Shown: positions 63,532-64,000 of the stretch, in pieces | How the letters are laid out: the number at the start of each line of letters is the position of its first letter | Position numbering within the stretch: position 1 is the stretch's first letter | Source: Norana najaformis | Taxonomy: Eukaryota; Annelida; Clitellata; Crassiclitellata; Hormogastridae | Length of the DNA stretch: 64,000 nucleotides | Assembly: GCA_964023275.1 (NCBI GenBank) | Contig: OZ029916.1 | Coordinates: forward strand, 47,309,749 to 47,373,748 | Direction: 5' to 3' | The notes under the pieces: model-generated | Told to the model about the DNA's origin: nothing | The model's database searches: none | The model's input: only the letters and a program-made list of their open reading frames with translations | Translations under genes and position numbers: made by a program

Positions 63532-63990
63532 TCATAATCGGTGGGGATCGGACGAACATCCTGCTCCTCCAACTCCCTCCTCTTCGCCGTCGCCGTCGTC
63601 TGTTTCGATGGCAGCTGCGTCATGGGCTTCGCTGGTCCGAGCGTCGGCGTCTCCTCGACCTTGACTCGTCGGCTGACCTAGGTCAGGCGTTGGGGCTCCT
63701 TGATCTTGAGGACCGGTTGGGACCCGTCGGCAGGGTCTCGTCGTAAAGCTCCAGGCTCTCTCCGTTTCTTTAATCTTGGTTACAGGGGCCGCCTTCTCTC
63801 CTTCTTTGATTTCGGCTGTAGGCGTCTTCTTCTTCATTTTATTATTGTCGATGAAGACCTTAATTTGCGACTGGATACGCTCGCTCGTTGCACTGAGTGC
63901 TAGTTCTGAGATCGTGAATTCGTCTGATTGCCTCTTCTGAACTAAATCCTTCAGGTCTCGTCCCTGTTTTCTGCTGTTAACCTTTGTTAA
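63532..63990 (-). CDS. Unrecognised Lys/Pro/Glu-rich coding fragment
   Basis: On the minus strand the frame is open from about 63990 to a stop near 63532. Upstream of the first ATG (63837) it reads GRDLKDLVQKRQSDEFTISE, then LALSATSERIQSQIKVFIDN; after it come AEIKEGEKAAPVTKIKETER, TSEAHDAAAIETDDGDGEEE and GVGGAGCSSDPHR. The second half is homologous to 39.49-39.75 kb. A frame shifted by one (VLKIKEPQRLT, one stop, KPMTQLPSKQTTATAKRREL) is also conserved between the copies. Beginning without ATG and touching the window edge, it may be an exon or a retroelement ORF fragment. Confidence 0.4.
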   Translation of the reverse strand, partial: LTKVNSRKQGRDLKDLVQKRQSDEFTISELALSATSERIQSQIKVFIDNNKMKKKTPTAEIKEGEKAAPVTKIKETERAWSFTTRPCRRVPTGPQDQGAPTPDLGQPTSQGRGDADARTSEAHDAAAIETDDGDGEEEGVGGAGCSSDPHRL

Positions 63991-64000
63991 TGCTTAGTCT

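Overview
The window is non-coding-rich animal DNA. Genes are split by spliceosomal introns, and non-LTR retrotransposon remnants, tRNA-derived SINEs, terminal-inverted-repeat (TIR) elements and long microsatellites cover most of the sequence. No operons, ribosome binding sites or prokaryotic genes are visible. A TRIM9-like gene, a family A peptide-type GPCR and an interstitial (CCCTAA)n tract (TTAGGG-type telomere) fit a marine invertebrate. I lean to a lophotrochozoan such as a mollusc or annelid, but a deuterostome invertebrate is not excluded.

Layout. 0-8 kb: a coding-like minus-strand block with an in-frame stop (2.8-3.3 kb), LINE tails, a degenerate ACCTT array and a 756-bp long-TIR element with a LINE tail nested in it (5.76-6.52 kb). 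8.0-14.3 kb: six exons of a TRIM9/TRIM67-like E3 ligase (COS region, FN3, B30.2/SPRY, natural stop); its RING and B-box exons are not in the window. 14.3-18.8 kb: LINE 3' ends and a 23-bp minisatellite. 18.9-24 kb: candidate exons of unrecognised genes among simple repeats. 24-31 kb: microsatellites, LINE tails and a 473-bp nested palindrome (29.18-29.65 kb). 31-42 kb: three-copy hAT-like MITE family (two copies here), a telomere-like tract, pogo-like sequence, a LINE ORF2 C-terminus. 42.7-46.9 kb: a dense field of a short retroposon family whose best copies are 108-109 bp with 11-15 bp target duplications, one of them interrupting a ~180-bp tandem array. 48.9-50.3 kb: an intronless GPCR on the minus strand. 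50.7-51.2 kb: a MITE with a 27-bp perfect TIR. 52-58 kb: minisatellites, two of them related and inverted. 60.8-63.4 kb: an apparently complete 2.6-kb DNA transposon with ~120-bp TIRs around one intact 567-codon gene of an unnamed zinc-finger-like family. 63.5-64 kb: a coding fragment homologous to the one at 39.5 kb.

The host genes have no visible functional link. TRIM9-class proteins act in neuronal axon guidance and exocytosis, and the receptor is of neuropeptide type, so both may be neural, but nothing in the sequence ties them together. The coherent theme is mobile DNA: several retroposon families end in characteristic microsatellites ((AAT)n, (GATTAC)n, (TATG)n, (TAGAA)n), and expansion of those tails appears to account for part of the simple-repeat load. 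The strongest candidate for an undescribed system is the 60.8-63.4 kb transposon; second is the 109-bp retroposon.
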